This document shows positions 33,391 to 45,287 of a stretch of DNA of 64,000 nucleotides, one piece after another. This DNA comes from Coenobita brevimanus (Eukaryota; Arthropoda; Malacostraca; Decapoda; Coenobitidae): NCBI GenBank assembly GCA_032717465.1, contig JAVRFU010003718.1, forward strand, positions 3,398,445 to 3,462,444, in the 5' to 3' direction. Each line of letters begins with the position of its first letter. The first letter of the stretch is position 1. The notes beneath the pieces were generated by a model, which saw nothing but the letters and a program-made list of their open reading frames with translations, was not told where the DNA came from and did no database searches. Both the position numbers and the translations under genes were made by a program.

Positions 33391-34159
33391 TGAATAATTA
33401 ACAGAAAAATTAAATCTTTGTGTTATTGCACGATGGTTACTTCCCTCTGCCCGAAATTGGGACTCTGCTGTCGTTCCAGATATTTTTCTGGCTCCCTGGA
33501 ATGTACCTACATCTTTAGGTGGTAAATCAGATCTGGATGATGACGATGATAACAATGTTGAATTGTAAATAACATTCAATAAAGTTTGTTTCATTTAACC
33601 TGGCCTCCCCATCACCCCTTACAGCCAGCCCAGTCCACAGGCAAAACAGACAGAGAAAAAGGGCATAATACAGTATAAGTCCCATTATTCGGCATCTATG
33701 GGACCAGGATGATGCCGAGAAATTAGATTTGCCGAATAATCAAAAACCTACCCACTCAGTACTTTAAATATATTGGTGAACACTTATCACCACTTATGGT
33801 ACGGTATTACAACTGTGTTTGGAGAGAGTACTGTATACTGTACAATACTGCAATCAATACAGTACTATACCTAAATCTGAAATATATATATATATATATT
33901 AGTGAACATATACAAGGGTAATGACACAGTAGGCCTACAAGTCAAATAACACTTCCTGGATGGCCGAAATCATACGGAATATGACCTACCAGCTCAGTAC
34001 ATCACTTGTATTGGTGAACTCATCACTACTTATATTATTACAAATATGTTTGGAGTGAGTACTGTATACAGTACTTTTTCCAAACAAAATAAAATAGTCG
34101 GAAAATTGCATAAAATAAAGTAAAGGGATCTGAATTGGTAAGGTCTTTCTGATGAAAGT
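33391..34159. repeat. Blocks Q and R (copy 2); left end of Tigger-like element
   Basis: R starts at 33671 with the Tigger-like terminus CAGTATAAGTCCC. Here the element has no right end: after the LINE-A it continues into Q' instead of the foldback region, consistent with an exchange inside the LINE. Confidence 0.7.
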
Positions 34160-34386
34160 TATCTATCTATCTATCTATCTATTGCCAGATGCCTCAATCC
34201 CGTTTGGGGTGGCCACAAACAAATCGCCTCCAAGTTGCCCTGTCCCGCGCCATTTCACTCCCCTGCTCCCAACTCACACCCCCCTCTCTCATATACCTCT
34301 CCACCCCATCCCTCCATCTCATCCTCGGCCTCCCCCTCCCTCTTCCCCCCTCCAACTCGCTCACATACACTCTCTTCGTCAGTCTT

Positions 34387-35649
34387 TCACCCTCCATCCT
34401 CTCCACATGGCCAAACCACCTCAGTGTGTTCCTCATAACGCTTCCTATCACATCCACATCCACAACGCTCCTTTATATCCTCATTCGTCAGCCTGTCTCT
34501 CCACGTGACTCCACAGACTCCTCTTAAATAACTCATTTCCACTGCTCTCACTCTTGACTTGTGTCCTTCCATCAATGTCCAAGATTCACTTCCGTACGTT
34601 AGAGTTGGTATCACAATACTGTCATGTAGTAACTTTTTCACTTCCATGCTCACTTCCCTGTTTCTTATCACTGCTTTCAAGGAACCAGCAACCTTTCTTC
34701 CCTGCTGTACCCTTTCAAGCACTTCACCCTCCAAACCTCCATCCTTACTCATCACACTACCCAAATACTTAAACGTACTCACATTTTCCAATTCCTCACC
34801 ATCTAACCTCGTTGTACATTCACTACCTTCACCTCTCTCAAAGACTATCACTTTACTCTTCCCTACATTCACCTTTAGGTTCCGTTTCTCACATACTCTC
34901 TCAAACTCATCCACCAAGCCTTGCAGCTCCCCTTCGTCTTCACTCAACAACACAGTATCATCTGCAAACAACAGTACAGGGAGTTTCCAAACACTATCCT
35001 CTCTCACCAGGGCCACTCCAACATCCACTACCCTACCTTGTGCCTCTTTTATTACCCCATCCATGTACACATTGAACAACCATAGAGACATGACACATCC
35101 CTGTTTCAAACCAACTTTCAAAGAGAAAAATTCACTTAGTTCACCATCTACACGCACTGCAGCCTTCGCACCATCGTACATACTCTTCACAGCATTCAAC
35201 AACTTCCCATCTACTCCATATATTCTTAACACTTTCCACAATCCTTGTCTATCCACCCTGTCATATGCTTTCTCCAAATCCATGAAAGCCGCATACAACT
35301 TCTTTCCCTTCTCTAGAAACTTTTCCACTAAAGATCTAAGAATGAATATCTGATCTACACAACCTCTTCCCTTCCTAAAGCCTCCCTGTTCTTCTCCAAC
35401 TAATTTCTCTGTTCTTTCTCTAACTCTGTATATAAGTATCCTACCATACACTTTTCCTATTATACTAAGAAGACAAATGTCCCTATGATTACCACACACT
35501 TCTTTTTCCCCTTTTCCTTTGTACAAGGGAATAATTATACCTGACTTCCAATCCTCTGGGACTCTACCTTCCTCCCAGGCCAATCTGCACATCTTCCACA
35601 TCCATTCTACTACTATCTCTGCCAGATGCTTCAGCACTTCACCACACAC
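34387..35649 (-). pseudogene. LINE-A copy c RT frame, 420 aa
   Basis: Covers RT from CGEVLKH (HGG changed to HLA) through AFMDLEKAYDRVD, GLKQGCVMSLWLFNVYMD and LLFADDTVLL, with the shifted CGCDRKRYEE end shared with copies a and d. It is separated from 35631-36284 (linker, GKAPGI) by a single missing base. Confidence 0.8.
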
Positions 35650-36284
35650 TCCATAATTCCTGGGGCTTTCCCTGATTTAACTTTCTTCATTGCTTCCGCA
35701 ACTTCTATCCTACTGATTTCTTCCTGTCTTCTCACCTCCCTCCTTCTCCCAGCCATTCCCCAGCCACTTATACTCGCATTACTTCCATCCTCTACGTTCA
35801 ACAATTCCTTAAAGTGTTCTCTCCATCTGCTCACTTTTTCTCCCTTCTCCACTAGTAATCTACCATTTTTATCTTTCACTCCCCTGCTAACTTCACTTCC
35901 ACCCTGTCTTACTCTTTTCACTTCTCTCAAGAACATTTTCTTACAGTCCCTCCACTTTACACTCAAATTCCTTCCAAATTCCTCATCCACTCTCTTCTTA
36001 CTCTCTCTTACTAATCTTTTCACCTCTCTCTTCCTTTCCACATATAACTCTCTCTTCCGCCTCTCAACTTCTTCCACGCCCCTATTTCTCACCCATTCAT
36101 TGTATGCTTTCTTCTTTTGTGCCACAGCCTGTTTCACCTCTTCAGTCCACCACGCTGTTCCTTGCACCCGCCTCCTCCTTCTCTTCCTTCCACACACCAC
36201 ATCACATGCTGTACATATTTCTTCTGTAAATATCTTACACACACCTTCCACGTCTCCCATCTGCTCCAATTCATATTTGCCCAA

Positions 36285-37193
36285 TCATTCCTCCACTTCT
36301 CTCTTATACTCTGCCTTTTTCTCATCCTCTTGTAACCTTTCCACTCTCCTTGCAACTACTCCTTCCTCTCGTCTTTCCCTTCTTCTATTCCTCCATCTCA
36401 CTTGCATCCTAATTCTGGCCACCACCAAGTAGTGGTCAGAAAGTCCACTCCCCCAACCTCTAAACACTCTTGCATCCTTTACACATCTTCGCATCCTTTC
36501 ATCCACACACACATAATCAATCATTGCCTTCCTTTCATTCAGTTCACCCCCTACCCTTCTCATCGCTCGCCATGTATACCTGTGGATCATTTTATGCCTG
36601 AAGAGGGTATTGGCTATCACCAACCCCCTCCCAGCACAAATGTCCACTAACGCACTCCCATTCTCGTCTATCTCGGCAGGCACACCCCACTCACCAACTA
36701 TTCCATCCACCTTCACATTACCAACTTTACCATTCATATCACCTATCAAAAACACTCTCTCATTCCTTCCAAACTTTTCCATGCACACTTCCACATTTGT
36801 CCAGAACTCTTCTCTCACTCTTCTAGGACGATCTTGCGTTGGCGCATACACACACACAATCGCCCACATTTGTATTCCAACTTTCAACTTTACCCACACA
36901 ATCATTGACCCAACTGTTCCATACTGTCTTATGCTCCTCTTCCATCTTTTACTCACAACTACACATACTCCTTCCTTTGCCCTCTCATTCTCACCTACTC
37001 CTGCACATATACCCCATCCATACTCCCATTCTCTCACACTTTCTCCTTTCCATTTCAATTCAGTAATTCCATATACATCCACTTTTGCACCCTCAAGCAC
37101 CTGCACAATCTCTCTCTCTTTCACCTCATCATTCGCTCCTCTTATATTCCATGTACTCATTACCAAGTCCTTTGTCCGGTCCTGGGTCGTCAT
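36285..37193 (-). pseudogene. LINE-A copy c APE frame, 302 aa
   Basis: A full-looking endonuclease: STWNIRG, ITELKWKG, VCVYAPTQD, IGDMNGKVG and GLSDHYLVVARI. It ends in a premature stop replacing an Arg codon (CGA to TGA) after KREVEE. This is the frame in which the copy-b-like to copy-d-like switch occurs. Confidence 0.8.
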
Positions 37194-37863
37194 CGTTTGG
37201 TCAGTCCTTGTCCAAGGCTTCTTGTTTGTTTTTTTATTAGTTGTTTTCCGGGAAGGGGCACTAACCCTCCGCCAACCCTTTTAGTCGCCTTTTACGACAA
37301 GCAGGGATACTGGGGGAGTATTCTTGAAAACCCCCCTACCCCCAGGGGGGGTGAATAATTAAGAGAAAAATTAAATCTTTGTGTTATTCCACGATGGTTA
37401 CTTCCCCCTGCCCGAAATTGGGACTCTGCTATTGTTCGAGATATTTTTATGGCTCTCTGGAATGTACCTACATCTTTAGGTGGTAAAACAGATCTAGATG
37501 ATGATGATGATAACAATGTTCAATTGTAAATAACATTCAATAAAGTTTGTTTCATTTAACCTGGCCTCCCCATCACCCCTTACAGCCAGCCCAGTCCACA
37601 GGCAAAACAGACAGAGAAAAAGGGCATAATATACCACATTAAAACCACCACCATCATCATCATCACCCACCTCTCTTCACACAAGCGTGCATGCACACAT
37701 ACATACATACACATTATGAAGGCAGAACGACAGAATAAAAAACAACGTAAAATGATTGAATGTGGCATATGCTAACATAAATGGCTTAACCTCAGCAATG
37801 CTGGAAATCAACAATTTCTTGACGGTAAATGAGACCGATATTATGTGCTTCGTAGAGACCAAG

Positions 37864-39041
37864 CTATTTGTTCTAAGATGTTTAGTGGAGAAGTATCTAG
37901 AGAAGAGAAAGAAAGTGTATGCTGCCTTCATGGACTTGGAAAAAGCTTATGACAGAATAGATAGGCAAGGTATGTGGAAGGTATTAAGAATATATGGAGT
38001 GGAGGGGAAATTATTGAGTGCTGTGAAGAGTATGTACGAGGGAGCTAGGGCAACGGTGCGAGTGGATGGTGAGCTGAGTGAGTTCTTTAATATCAATGTG
38101 GGACTAAAACAGTTCTGTGATGTCTCCATGGCTGTTTAATATATACATGGATGGGGTTGTAAAGGAGATGCAAGGTAGGCCGGTGGATGTGGGGGTGGCT
38201 CTAATGAATGAGGGTGAGATTTGGAAGATTCCGGTGTTGCTCATTGCTGATGATGCAGTATGTCGAGTGAGGATGAATGGGAGTTGCAAGATTTGGTGAA
38301 TGAATTTGGGACAATGTGTAGGAAGAGGAATTGGAAAGTTAATGTAAACAAAAGTAAAGTTATAGTGTTTGAGAGGAATGAAGTCACAGAGTATGCAGTG
38401 AGGTTGGATGGTGAGGATATGGAGAATGTGAGTGCATTCAAGTACTTGGGTAAAGTGATGAGTAAGGATGGAACTTTGGGGAATGAAGTGCATGAAAGGG
38501 TACAGCAGGGAAGGCAGGTTGTTGGTACACTGAAAGCAGTGATGAGAAATAGGGAGGTGAGTATGGAAGTTAAGAAGTCACTCCATGATAGTATTGTGAT
38601 CCCTACCCTGACGTATGGAAGCAAGGCGTGGATCTTGCAAAAGGGGAACAAGTCAAGAGTCAGAGCAGTGGAAATGAGTTACTTGAGAGGAGTATGTGCA
38701 GTGACGTGGAGGGACAGGTTGATGAATGAAGAAGTGAAGGAACGTTGTGGGGTGGATGTGGATGTGGTTGAGAAGATTAGGAGAAATAACCTGAGGTGGT
38801 TTGGACATGTGAAGAGAATGGAGAATGACTAAGAGGATGTATGTAGGTGAGGTGGAGGGAGGGAGAGGGAGGGGTAGACCGAGGATGAGGTGGAGGGATG
38901 GAGCTGAGAGATATATGAGGGAGGGGAGGGTGAGTTGGGGAGAGGGTAGTCAAATGGTGGGTGACAGAGCGACTTGGAGGCGTTTTGTGTGCGGCCACCC
39001 TTTGCGGGATTAGGCCGTCGGGCTATAGATAGATAGATAGA
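37864..39041 (+). mobile_element. LINE-B 3' half (copy 4)
   Basis: Preceded by Q'/S (37352-37863) as in copy 3. RT motif A AFMDLEKAYDRIDRQGMW is intact in the frame 37756-38139, which fuses the S endonuclease-like start to RT. It then breaks at VGLKQFCDVS. C-terminal frames are 38260-38832 and 38825-39013, ending in (TAGA)n. From ~38430 it is almost identical to copy 1. Confidence 0.8.
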
Positions 39042-40755
39042 CATTCATTAAACATATGAAACATGTATAACACTCATCTATCGGTGGTAATGTTGTGTTG
39101 GAAGAGGGAAGCTAGCAGTCTCCTGCTGAGCAGTGGTGCCAGATTCCCAAACCCATATTATCGTACACGGCACGTTAAAATTATCACTTTTTCATCAAAA
39201 TTATCTCACTCATAAACAAAGGCATTTTTCACATCTGTTCCAAAATCTTTATGCCTCTATAATATCCTCTTTCCAGATCATCACCATTCCCCTTTTACAT
39301 CATCATCAACACTGAATCCTGTGTTGCCCCATGAGGAGCGTAAGTGCCCGGGGCTAGGCAAGTTGGACCTGACATTTAAGATGAGAGTCAGCAGCCTCAC
39401 TCATCCCTCAGTGGCATTACTTGAGCATTAAACCCCAACCACCCATCTCATATAAACCTGCACTGCCTCAATCCAAATGGAGTGCCTTAATTACCCACTA
39501 AATCACCAGGTGCCATCATTTGCTTATATGATTACCACCCAGCATAGTAAATGGTTTCCTGGTGTACAGGAAACCATTTGCCTTGTCACACTTCTCTTGC
39601 CCACATATACAATTACACTATTCAGCCAATTATCTGGAAAAACACACTCAAAAATAATCATATTTATAAAACCTGTAACTATCTTCACTCCTATATCTCA
39701 TGAGGCCTTCTCCATTTCAGCAGTCAACCCAGACACAGTTGCTGCCTTCCCCACCTGCATCCCTTCTATTGCCCTGCTCACAGTAGCAGCATCAAGCAAA
39801 GGCCAACAGCCAAACGCTGGATCTGCTGGCTCCAAACCTTACCTGTCCCAAACTCATCATTCAACAACCAGTTGTAATGCTCTCTCCACGCATCTTGAAT
39901 ATCCTCACTGCCCACCACTAACTTTCCTTACACATTCTTCACACACTGATATCCCAATAGTCCCTCTTCATCTGATTTGCTACCTTAAGTATCATAGTCT
40001 TCCTCTGCACATTATTAAGGTTGTCAAGTAAATGTCTCTGAGACTCAGATTTTGCCCTGAAAACCTCTTATCTACCCCTATGCTTGCCACTAAACTGTGA
40101 AACTATTTTTGAACAAGTCAGCCAAGCAGCATAATTTCTATGAAAGTATAGTTCACAAGAAATGAGCTGACAATTATCTTACCTAACTTCTTATACCAAG
40201 ACGTAGACTCGTCACATACCGAACAAACCACATTTTCTGGCCCTGAGTCGGTCAGTTAATAACCAGCATCGGTCACAAAGCCCTTTTCACACTCGCTGCA
40301 CTTAATGTGAAAACTTGAATTTCACTGCCCCCTCATCATTAGCATTTCTAGTTTTTCAATCACTGTCCAACAAAGACACTACCCACATCATGTAACAACT
40401 AACACATTTTATCTGACTGTCCAAATCTTACTCTTGTTCGCATTAAGCTCTCACACCACACAATAAAGTTAGTGCGGAACTGCACACTCAGTTATTATAT
40501 GAAATGAAGGGCAAGGAAATAAATAAATAAATGCTTCTCCACACAACAACAGTTAACACAACAGCTTAGGCAGGCAGCAGCTGGTATGGGACGTGGGTCA
40601 TGTGGGTCGGCTTAGATTAAAGAACTCTACCAGCGACCAACAAAAGTACAACACAGGAGTTGTAAACAAATGAACCTACGTGGAAATCCACTAGCTAAAT
40701 GCACCCACTTCCCACTCTGTTTCTTCCGTGCAACTGAGAGATATTAACATGCTGG
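39042..40755. repeat. Flank block P (copy 4)
   Basis: Collinear with 613-2326, including hairpin 39549-39579, the RTE-like fossil and the minus repeat. No gene. Confidence 0.8.
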
Positions 40756-41035
40756 TGAATAATTAACAGAAAAATTAAATCTTTGTGTTATTGCACGATG
40801 GTTACTTCCCTCTGCCCGAAATTGGGACTCTGCTGTCGTTCCAGATATTTTTCTGGCTCCCTGGAATGTACCTACATCTTTAGGTGGTAAATCAGATCTG
40901 GATGATGACGATGATAACAATGTTGAATTGTAAATAACATTCAATAAAGTTTGTTTCATTTAACCTGGCCTCCCCATCACCCCTTACAGCCAGCCCAGTC
41001 CACAGGCAAAACAGACAGAGAAAAAGGGCATAATA
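40756..41035. repeat. Block Q (copy in B)
   Basis: Collinear with 2327-2606 and directly followed by the Tigger-like terminus at 41036. Confidence 0.75.
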
Positions 41036-41532
41036 CAGTATAAGTCCCATTATTCGGCATCTATGGGACCAGGATGATGCCGAGAAATTAGATTTGCCGA
41101 ATAATCAAAAACCTACCCACTCAGTACTTTAAATATATTGGTGAACACTTATCGCCACTTATGGTATGGTATTACAACTGTGTTTGGAGAGAGTACTGTA
41201 TACTGTACAATACTGCAATCAATACAGTACTATACCTAAATCTGAAATATATATATATATATATATATATATTAGTGAACATATACAAGGGTAATGACAC
41301 AGTAGGCCTACAAGTCAAATAACACTTCCTGGATGGCCGAAATCATACGGAATATGACCTACCAGCTCAGTACATCACTTGTATTGGTGAACTCATCACT
41401 ACTTATATTATTACAAATATGTTTGGAGTGAGTACTGTATACAGTACTTTTTCCAAACAAAATAAAATAGTCGGAAAATTGCATAAAATAAAGTAAAGGG
41501 ATCTGAATTGGTAAGGTCTTTCTGATGAAAGT

Positions 41533-44500
41533 TATCTATCTATCTATCTATCTATTGCCAGACGCCTCAATCCCGTTTGGGGTGGCCACAAACAAATCGC
41601 CTCCAAGTCGCCCTGTCCCCCGCCATTTCACTCCCCTGCTCCCAACTCACACCCCCCTCTCTCATATACCTCTCCACCCCATCCCTCCATCTCATCCTCG
41701 GCCTCCCCCTCCCTCTTCCCCCCTCCAACTCGCTCACATACACTCTCTTCGTCAGTCTTTCACCCTCCATCCTCTCCACATGGCCAAACCACCTCAGTGT
41801 GTTCCTCATAACGCTTCCTATCACATCCACATCCACAACGCTCCTTTATATCCTCATTCGTCAGCCTGTCTCTCCACGTGACTCCACAGACTCCTCTTAA
41901 ATAACTCATTTCCACTGCTCTCACTCTTGACTTGTGTCCTTCCAACAACGTCCAAGCTTCACTTCCGTACGTTAGAGTTGGTATCACAATAATGTCATGT
42001 AGAAACTTTTTCACTTCCATGCTCACTTCCCTGTTTCTTATCACTGCTTTCAAGGAACCAGCAACCTTTCTTCCCTGCTGTACCCTTTCAAGCACTTCAC
42101 CCTCCAAACCTCCATCCTTACTCATCACACTACCCAAATACTTAAACGTACTCACATTTTCCAATTCCTCACCATCTAACCTCGTTGTACATTCACTACC
42201 TTCACCTCTCTCAAAGACTATCACTTTACTCTTCCCTACATTCACCTTTAGGTTCCGCTTCTCACATACTCTCTCAAACTCATCCAACAAGCCTTGCAGC
42301 TCCCCTTCGTCTTCACTCAACAACACAGTATCATCTGCAAACAACAGTACAGGGAGTTTCCAAACACTATCCTCTCTCACCAGGGCCACTCCAACATCCA
42401 CTACCCTACCTTGTACCTCTTTTATTACCTCATCCATGTACAGATTGAACAACCATGGAGACATGACACATCCCTGTTTCAAACCAACTTTCAAAGAGAA
42501 AAATTCACTTAGTTCACCATCTACACGCACTGCAGCCTTAGCACCATCATACATACTCTTCACAGCATTCAACAACTTCCCATCTACTCCATATATTCTT
42601 AACACTTTCCACAATCCTTGTCTATCCACCCTGTCATATGCTTTCTCCAAATCCATGAAAGCCGCATACAACTTCTTTCCCTTCTCTAGAAACTTTTCCA
42701 CTAAAGATCTAAGAATGAATATCTGATCTACACAACCTCTTCCCTTCCTAAAGCCTCCCTGTTCTTCTCCAACTAATTTCTCTGTTCTTTCTCTAACTCT
42801 GTATATAAGTATCCTACCATACACTTTTCCTATTATACTAAGAAGACAAATGTCCCTATGATTACCACACACTTCTTTTTCCCCTTTTCCTTTGTACAAG
42901 GGAATAATTATACCTGACTTCCAATCCTCTGGGACTCTACCTTCCTCCCAGGCCAATCTGCACATCTTCCACATCCATTCTACTACTATCTCTCCCCCAT
43001 GCTTCAGCATTTCACCACACACTCCATCAATTCCTGGGGCTTTCCCTGATTTAACTTTCTTCATTGCTTCCGCAACTTCTATCCTACTGATTTCTTCCTG
43101 TCTTCTCACCTCCCTCCTTCTCCCAGCCATTCCCCAGCCACTTATACTCGCATTACTTCCATCCTCTACGTTCAACAATTCCTTAAAGTGTTCTCTCCAT
43201 CTGCTCACTTTTTCTCCCTTCTCCACTAGTAATCTACCATTTTTATCTTTCACTCCCCTGCTAACTTCACTTCCACCCTGTCTTACTCTTTTCACTTCTC
43301 TCAAGAACATTTTCTTACAGTCCCTCCACTTTACACTCAAATTCCTTCCAAATTCCTCATCCACTCTCTTCTTACTCTCTCTTACTAATCTTTTCACCTC
43401 TCTCTTCCTTTCCACATATAACTCTCTCTTCCGCCTCTCAACTTCTTCCACGCCCCTATTTCTCACCCATTCATTGTATGCTTTCTTCTTTTGTGCCACA
43501 GCCTGTTTCACCTCTTCAGTCCACCATGCTGTTCCTTGCACCCCCCTCCTCCTTCTCTTCCTTCCACACACCACATCACATGCTGTACATATTTCTCCTG
43601 TAAATATCTTACACACATCTTCCACGTCTCCCATCTGCTCCAATTCATATTTGCCCAATCGTTCCTCCACTTCTCTCTTATACTCTGCCTTTTTCTCATC
43701 TTCTTGTAACCTTTCCACTCTCCTTGCAACTACTCCTTCCTCTCGTCTTTCCCTTCTTCTATTCCTCCATCTCACTTGCATCCTAATTCTGGCCACCACC
43801 AAGTAGTGGTCAGAAAGTCCACTCCCCCAACCTCTATACACTCTTGCATCCTTTACACATCTTCGCATCCTTTCATCCACACACACATAATCAATCATTG
43901 CCTTCCTTTCATTCAGTTCACCCCCCACCCTTCTCATCACTCGCCATGTATACCTGTGGATCATTTTATGCCTGAAGAGGGTATTGGCTATAACCAACCT
44001 CCTCCCAGCACAAATGTCCACTAACGCACTCCCATTCTCATCTATCTCGGCAGGCACACCCCACTCACCAACTATTCCATCCACCTTCACATTACCAACT
44101 TTACCATTCATATCACCTATCAAAAACACTCTCTCATTCCTTCCAAACTTTTCCATGCACACTTCCACATTTGTCCAGAACTCTTCTCTCACTCTTCTAG
44201 CACGATCTTGCGTTGGCGCATACACACACACAATCGCCCACATTTGTATTCCAACTTTCAACTTTACCCACACAATCCCTGACCCAACTGATCCATACTG
44301 TCTTATGCTCTTCTTCCATCTTTTACTCACAACTATACACACTCCTTCCTTTGCCCTCTCATTCTCATCTACTCCTGCACATATACCCCATCCATACTCC
44401 CATTCTCTCACACTTTCTCCTCTCCATTTTGTTTCAGTTATTCCACATACATCCACTTTCGCACCCTCAAGCACCTGGACAATCTCTCTCTCTTTCACCT

Positions 44501-44614
44501 CATCATTCGCTCCTCTTACATTCCATGTACTCATTACCAAGTCCTTTGTCCGGTCCTGGGTCGTCATCGTTTGGTCAGTCCTTGTCCGAGGCTTCTTGTT
44601 TGTTTTTTAGTTAT
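41533..44614 (-). mobile_element. LINE-A copy d, best coding copy, leader missing
   Basis: Positional partner of copy a (3108-6187) with the same 5' truncation at TTTTTTAGTTA and the same 5-bp loss, but without copy a's two frameshifts near 5120 and 5500. The most parsimonious reading is that copy a decayed after duplication, or that one of the two was converted. Confidence 0.85.
41760..44567 (-). CDS. LINE-A APE-RT protein, 935 aa (C-terminus frameshifted)
   Basis: A single-ORF non-LTR retrotransposon protein. APE endonuclease at about residues 1-260: TWNVRG 14-19, ITETKW 43-48, VYAPT 115-119, GDMNG 151-155, SDH 252-254. Basic linker about 280-500. RT about 500-800: GKAPGIDG, AFMDLEKAYD near 635, SPWLFNLYMD near 700, FADD 743-746. 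C-terminal domain to about 915. After KERCG the reading is off-frame because of a 5-bp deletion; the proper end lies in 41567-41836 (RWFGHVERMEG ... CGHPKRD). One ORF with APE plus RT, no RNase H, and a tetranucleotide tail favour an RTE-like clade, but I cannot run a phylogeny. It would nick DNA and copy its RNA in the nucleus if intact. No leader remains, so this copy is unlikely to be active. Confidence 0.85.
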   Translation of the reverse strand: MTTQDRTKDLVMSTWNVRGANDEVKEREIVQVLEGAKVDVCGITETKWRGESVREWEYGWGICAGVDENERAKEGVCIVVSKRWKKSIRQYGSVGSGIVWVKLKVGIQMWAIVCVYAPTQDRARRVREEFWTNVEVCMEKFGRNERVFLIGDMNGKVGNVKVDGIVGEWGVPAEIDENGSALVDICAGRRLVIANTLFRHKMIHRYTWRVMRRVGGELNERKAMIDYVCVDERMRRCVKDARVYRGWGSGLSDHYLVVARIRMQVRWRNRRRERREEGVVARRVERLQEDEKKAEYKREVEERLGKYELEQMGDVEDVCKIFTGEICTACDVVCGRKRRRRGVQGTAWWTEEVKQAVAQKKKAYNEWVRNRGVEEVERRKRELYVERKREVKRLVRESKKRVDEEFGRNLSVKWRDCKKMFLREVKRVRQGGSEVSRGVKDKNGRLLVEKGEKVSRWREHFKELLNVEDGSNASISGWGMAGRRREVRRQEEISRIEVAEAMKKVKSGKAPGIDGVCGEMLKHGGEIVVEWMWKMCRLAWEEGRVPEDWKSGIIIPLYKGKGEKEVCGNHRDICLLSIIGKVYGRILIYRVRERTEKLVGEEQGGFRKGRGCVDQIFILRSLVEKFLEKGKKLYAAFMDLEKAYDRVDRQGLWKVLRIYGVDGKLLNAVKSMYDGAKAAVRVDGELSEFFSLKVGLKQGCVMSPWLFNLYMDEVIKEVQGRVVDVGVALVREDSVWKLPVLLFADDTVLLSEDEGELQGLLDEFERVCEKRNLKVNVGKSKVIVFERGEGSECTTRLDGEELENVSTFKYLGSVMSKDGGLEGEVLERVQQGRKVAGSLKAVIRNREVSMEVKKFLHDIIVIPTLTYGSEAWTLLEGHKSRVRAVEMSYLRGVCGVTWRDRLTNEDIKERCGCGCDRKRYEEHTEVVWPCGEDGG

Positions 44615-44634
44615 ATTACTATTTGCATCAATGC

Positions 44635-45287
44635 AAGGAGAGTACTGATGGAAACAGTAATGTATTCCATGAACCCCTTAATAACCTCCGACATTGAACA
44701 ACCCTTTACAGTACCGATGTCGAGTTAGTGAGCTATGGAGTCAGAGGGTCAGTTAATCTCAGATGTTGTCGCCCATTTGGTAAATGCACCGTAACTTTAT
44801 TAATTCTCCAGTCAATCATAGCGAATCATAGCATGCGTTTAGGGAGCTAAATAACACATTTCTAGGTGCACCAGACGATTATCTTCACATCTTATAAGAA
44901 AATGGAAGAAATTAAATCCCTCTCTGAGTATGTAAAGTTCTTCCATTCTTCTGAAATCAATTTATTTTTCTTAAAGATGGGAAGATAATCGTCTGGCTCA
45001 CCTAGCAATGTGTTATTTAGCTTCCTAAATCCATGTTATGATTCGCTATGAGTCATGGAAAGATTGATAAAGTTACGGTCTATTTACCAAATGGGCGAAA
45101 ACATCTGAGATTAACCGACCGCCTAACTGCTTGGAATCGTAGCGTAGTCATGCAAACATACCAGTGACCTTCATTCCCTCCCCATAATTGTTCAGTTTTC
45201 TTTATAGCTCACACTCACTTAACATCACTGACATCGGTACTGTAAAAGGTTGTTCAATGTCGGAGGCTATTAAGGGGTTAATGGGAT
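44635..45287. mobile_element. Foldback element, copy B
   Basis: Near-identical partner of 6209-6860, with the same 22-bp direct repeats at 44613-44634 and 45288-45309. Confidence 0.6.

Larger units (their letters stand above)
34160..37351 (-). mobile_element. LINE-A copy c, full length, mosaic
   Basis: Left flank and most of the body match copies a/d: block R, the 5-bp loss near 34465, TGTATATAAG, and TTACCAACTTTACCATTCATATCACC. From about 36905 to the leader it matches copy b: AACTGTTCCATAC, CATTTCAATTCAG, CCATATACATCC, GTCCAAGG and flank Q'. The switch lies about 36780-36905, in APE coding. The leader is complete. Point defects: a stop at 36288 (AATCATTCC) and a one-base loss near 35655. 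Confidence 0.85.
1..38429. repeat. Macro-repeat unit, copy A (~38.4 kb period)
   Basis: The first ~27 kb recurs in order and orientation from 38430 onward. Matching landmarks are the LINE-B tail (612 / 39041), the LINE-A copies (3108 / 41533), the foldback element (6209 / 44635), LINE-C (9910 / 50313) and the nested complex (13303 / 53689). The offset is about 38,428 up to 9.2 kb, 40,39x after the copy-B insertion at 47616, and 37,68x beyond the shortened minisatellite. By eye the copies differ by only a few substitutions per kb. The unit ends with the 7 kb sub-repeat. It could be a genuine tandem duplication or two haplotypes joined by the assembler. Confidence 0.85.
24365..41035. repeat. 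~7 kb direct sub-repeats (LINE-B / P / Q / R / LINE-A / Q' / S)
   Basis: LINE-B 3' ends recur at 24.4, 30.8 and 37.9 kb, with spacings of about 6,567 and 7,053 bp. Each is followed by flank P. The 30.8 and 37.9 kb copies continue P-Q-R-LINE-A, while the 24.4 kb copy continues P-LINE-A with the LINE sitting exactly at the P/Q boundary. The blocks after the LINE-As at 27126 and 34160 are both the Q'/S version. The arrangement is what unequal exchange between LINE-A copies would make. Confidence 0.75.
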
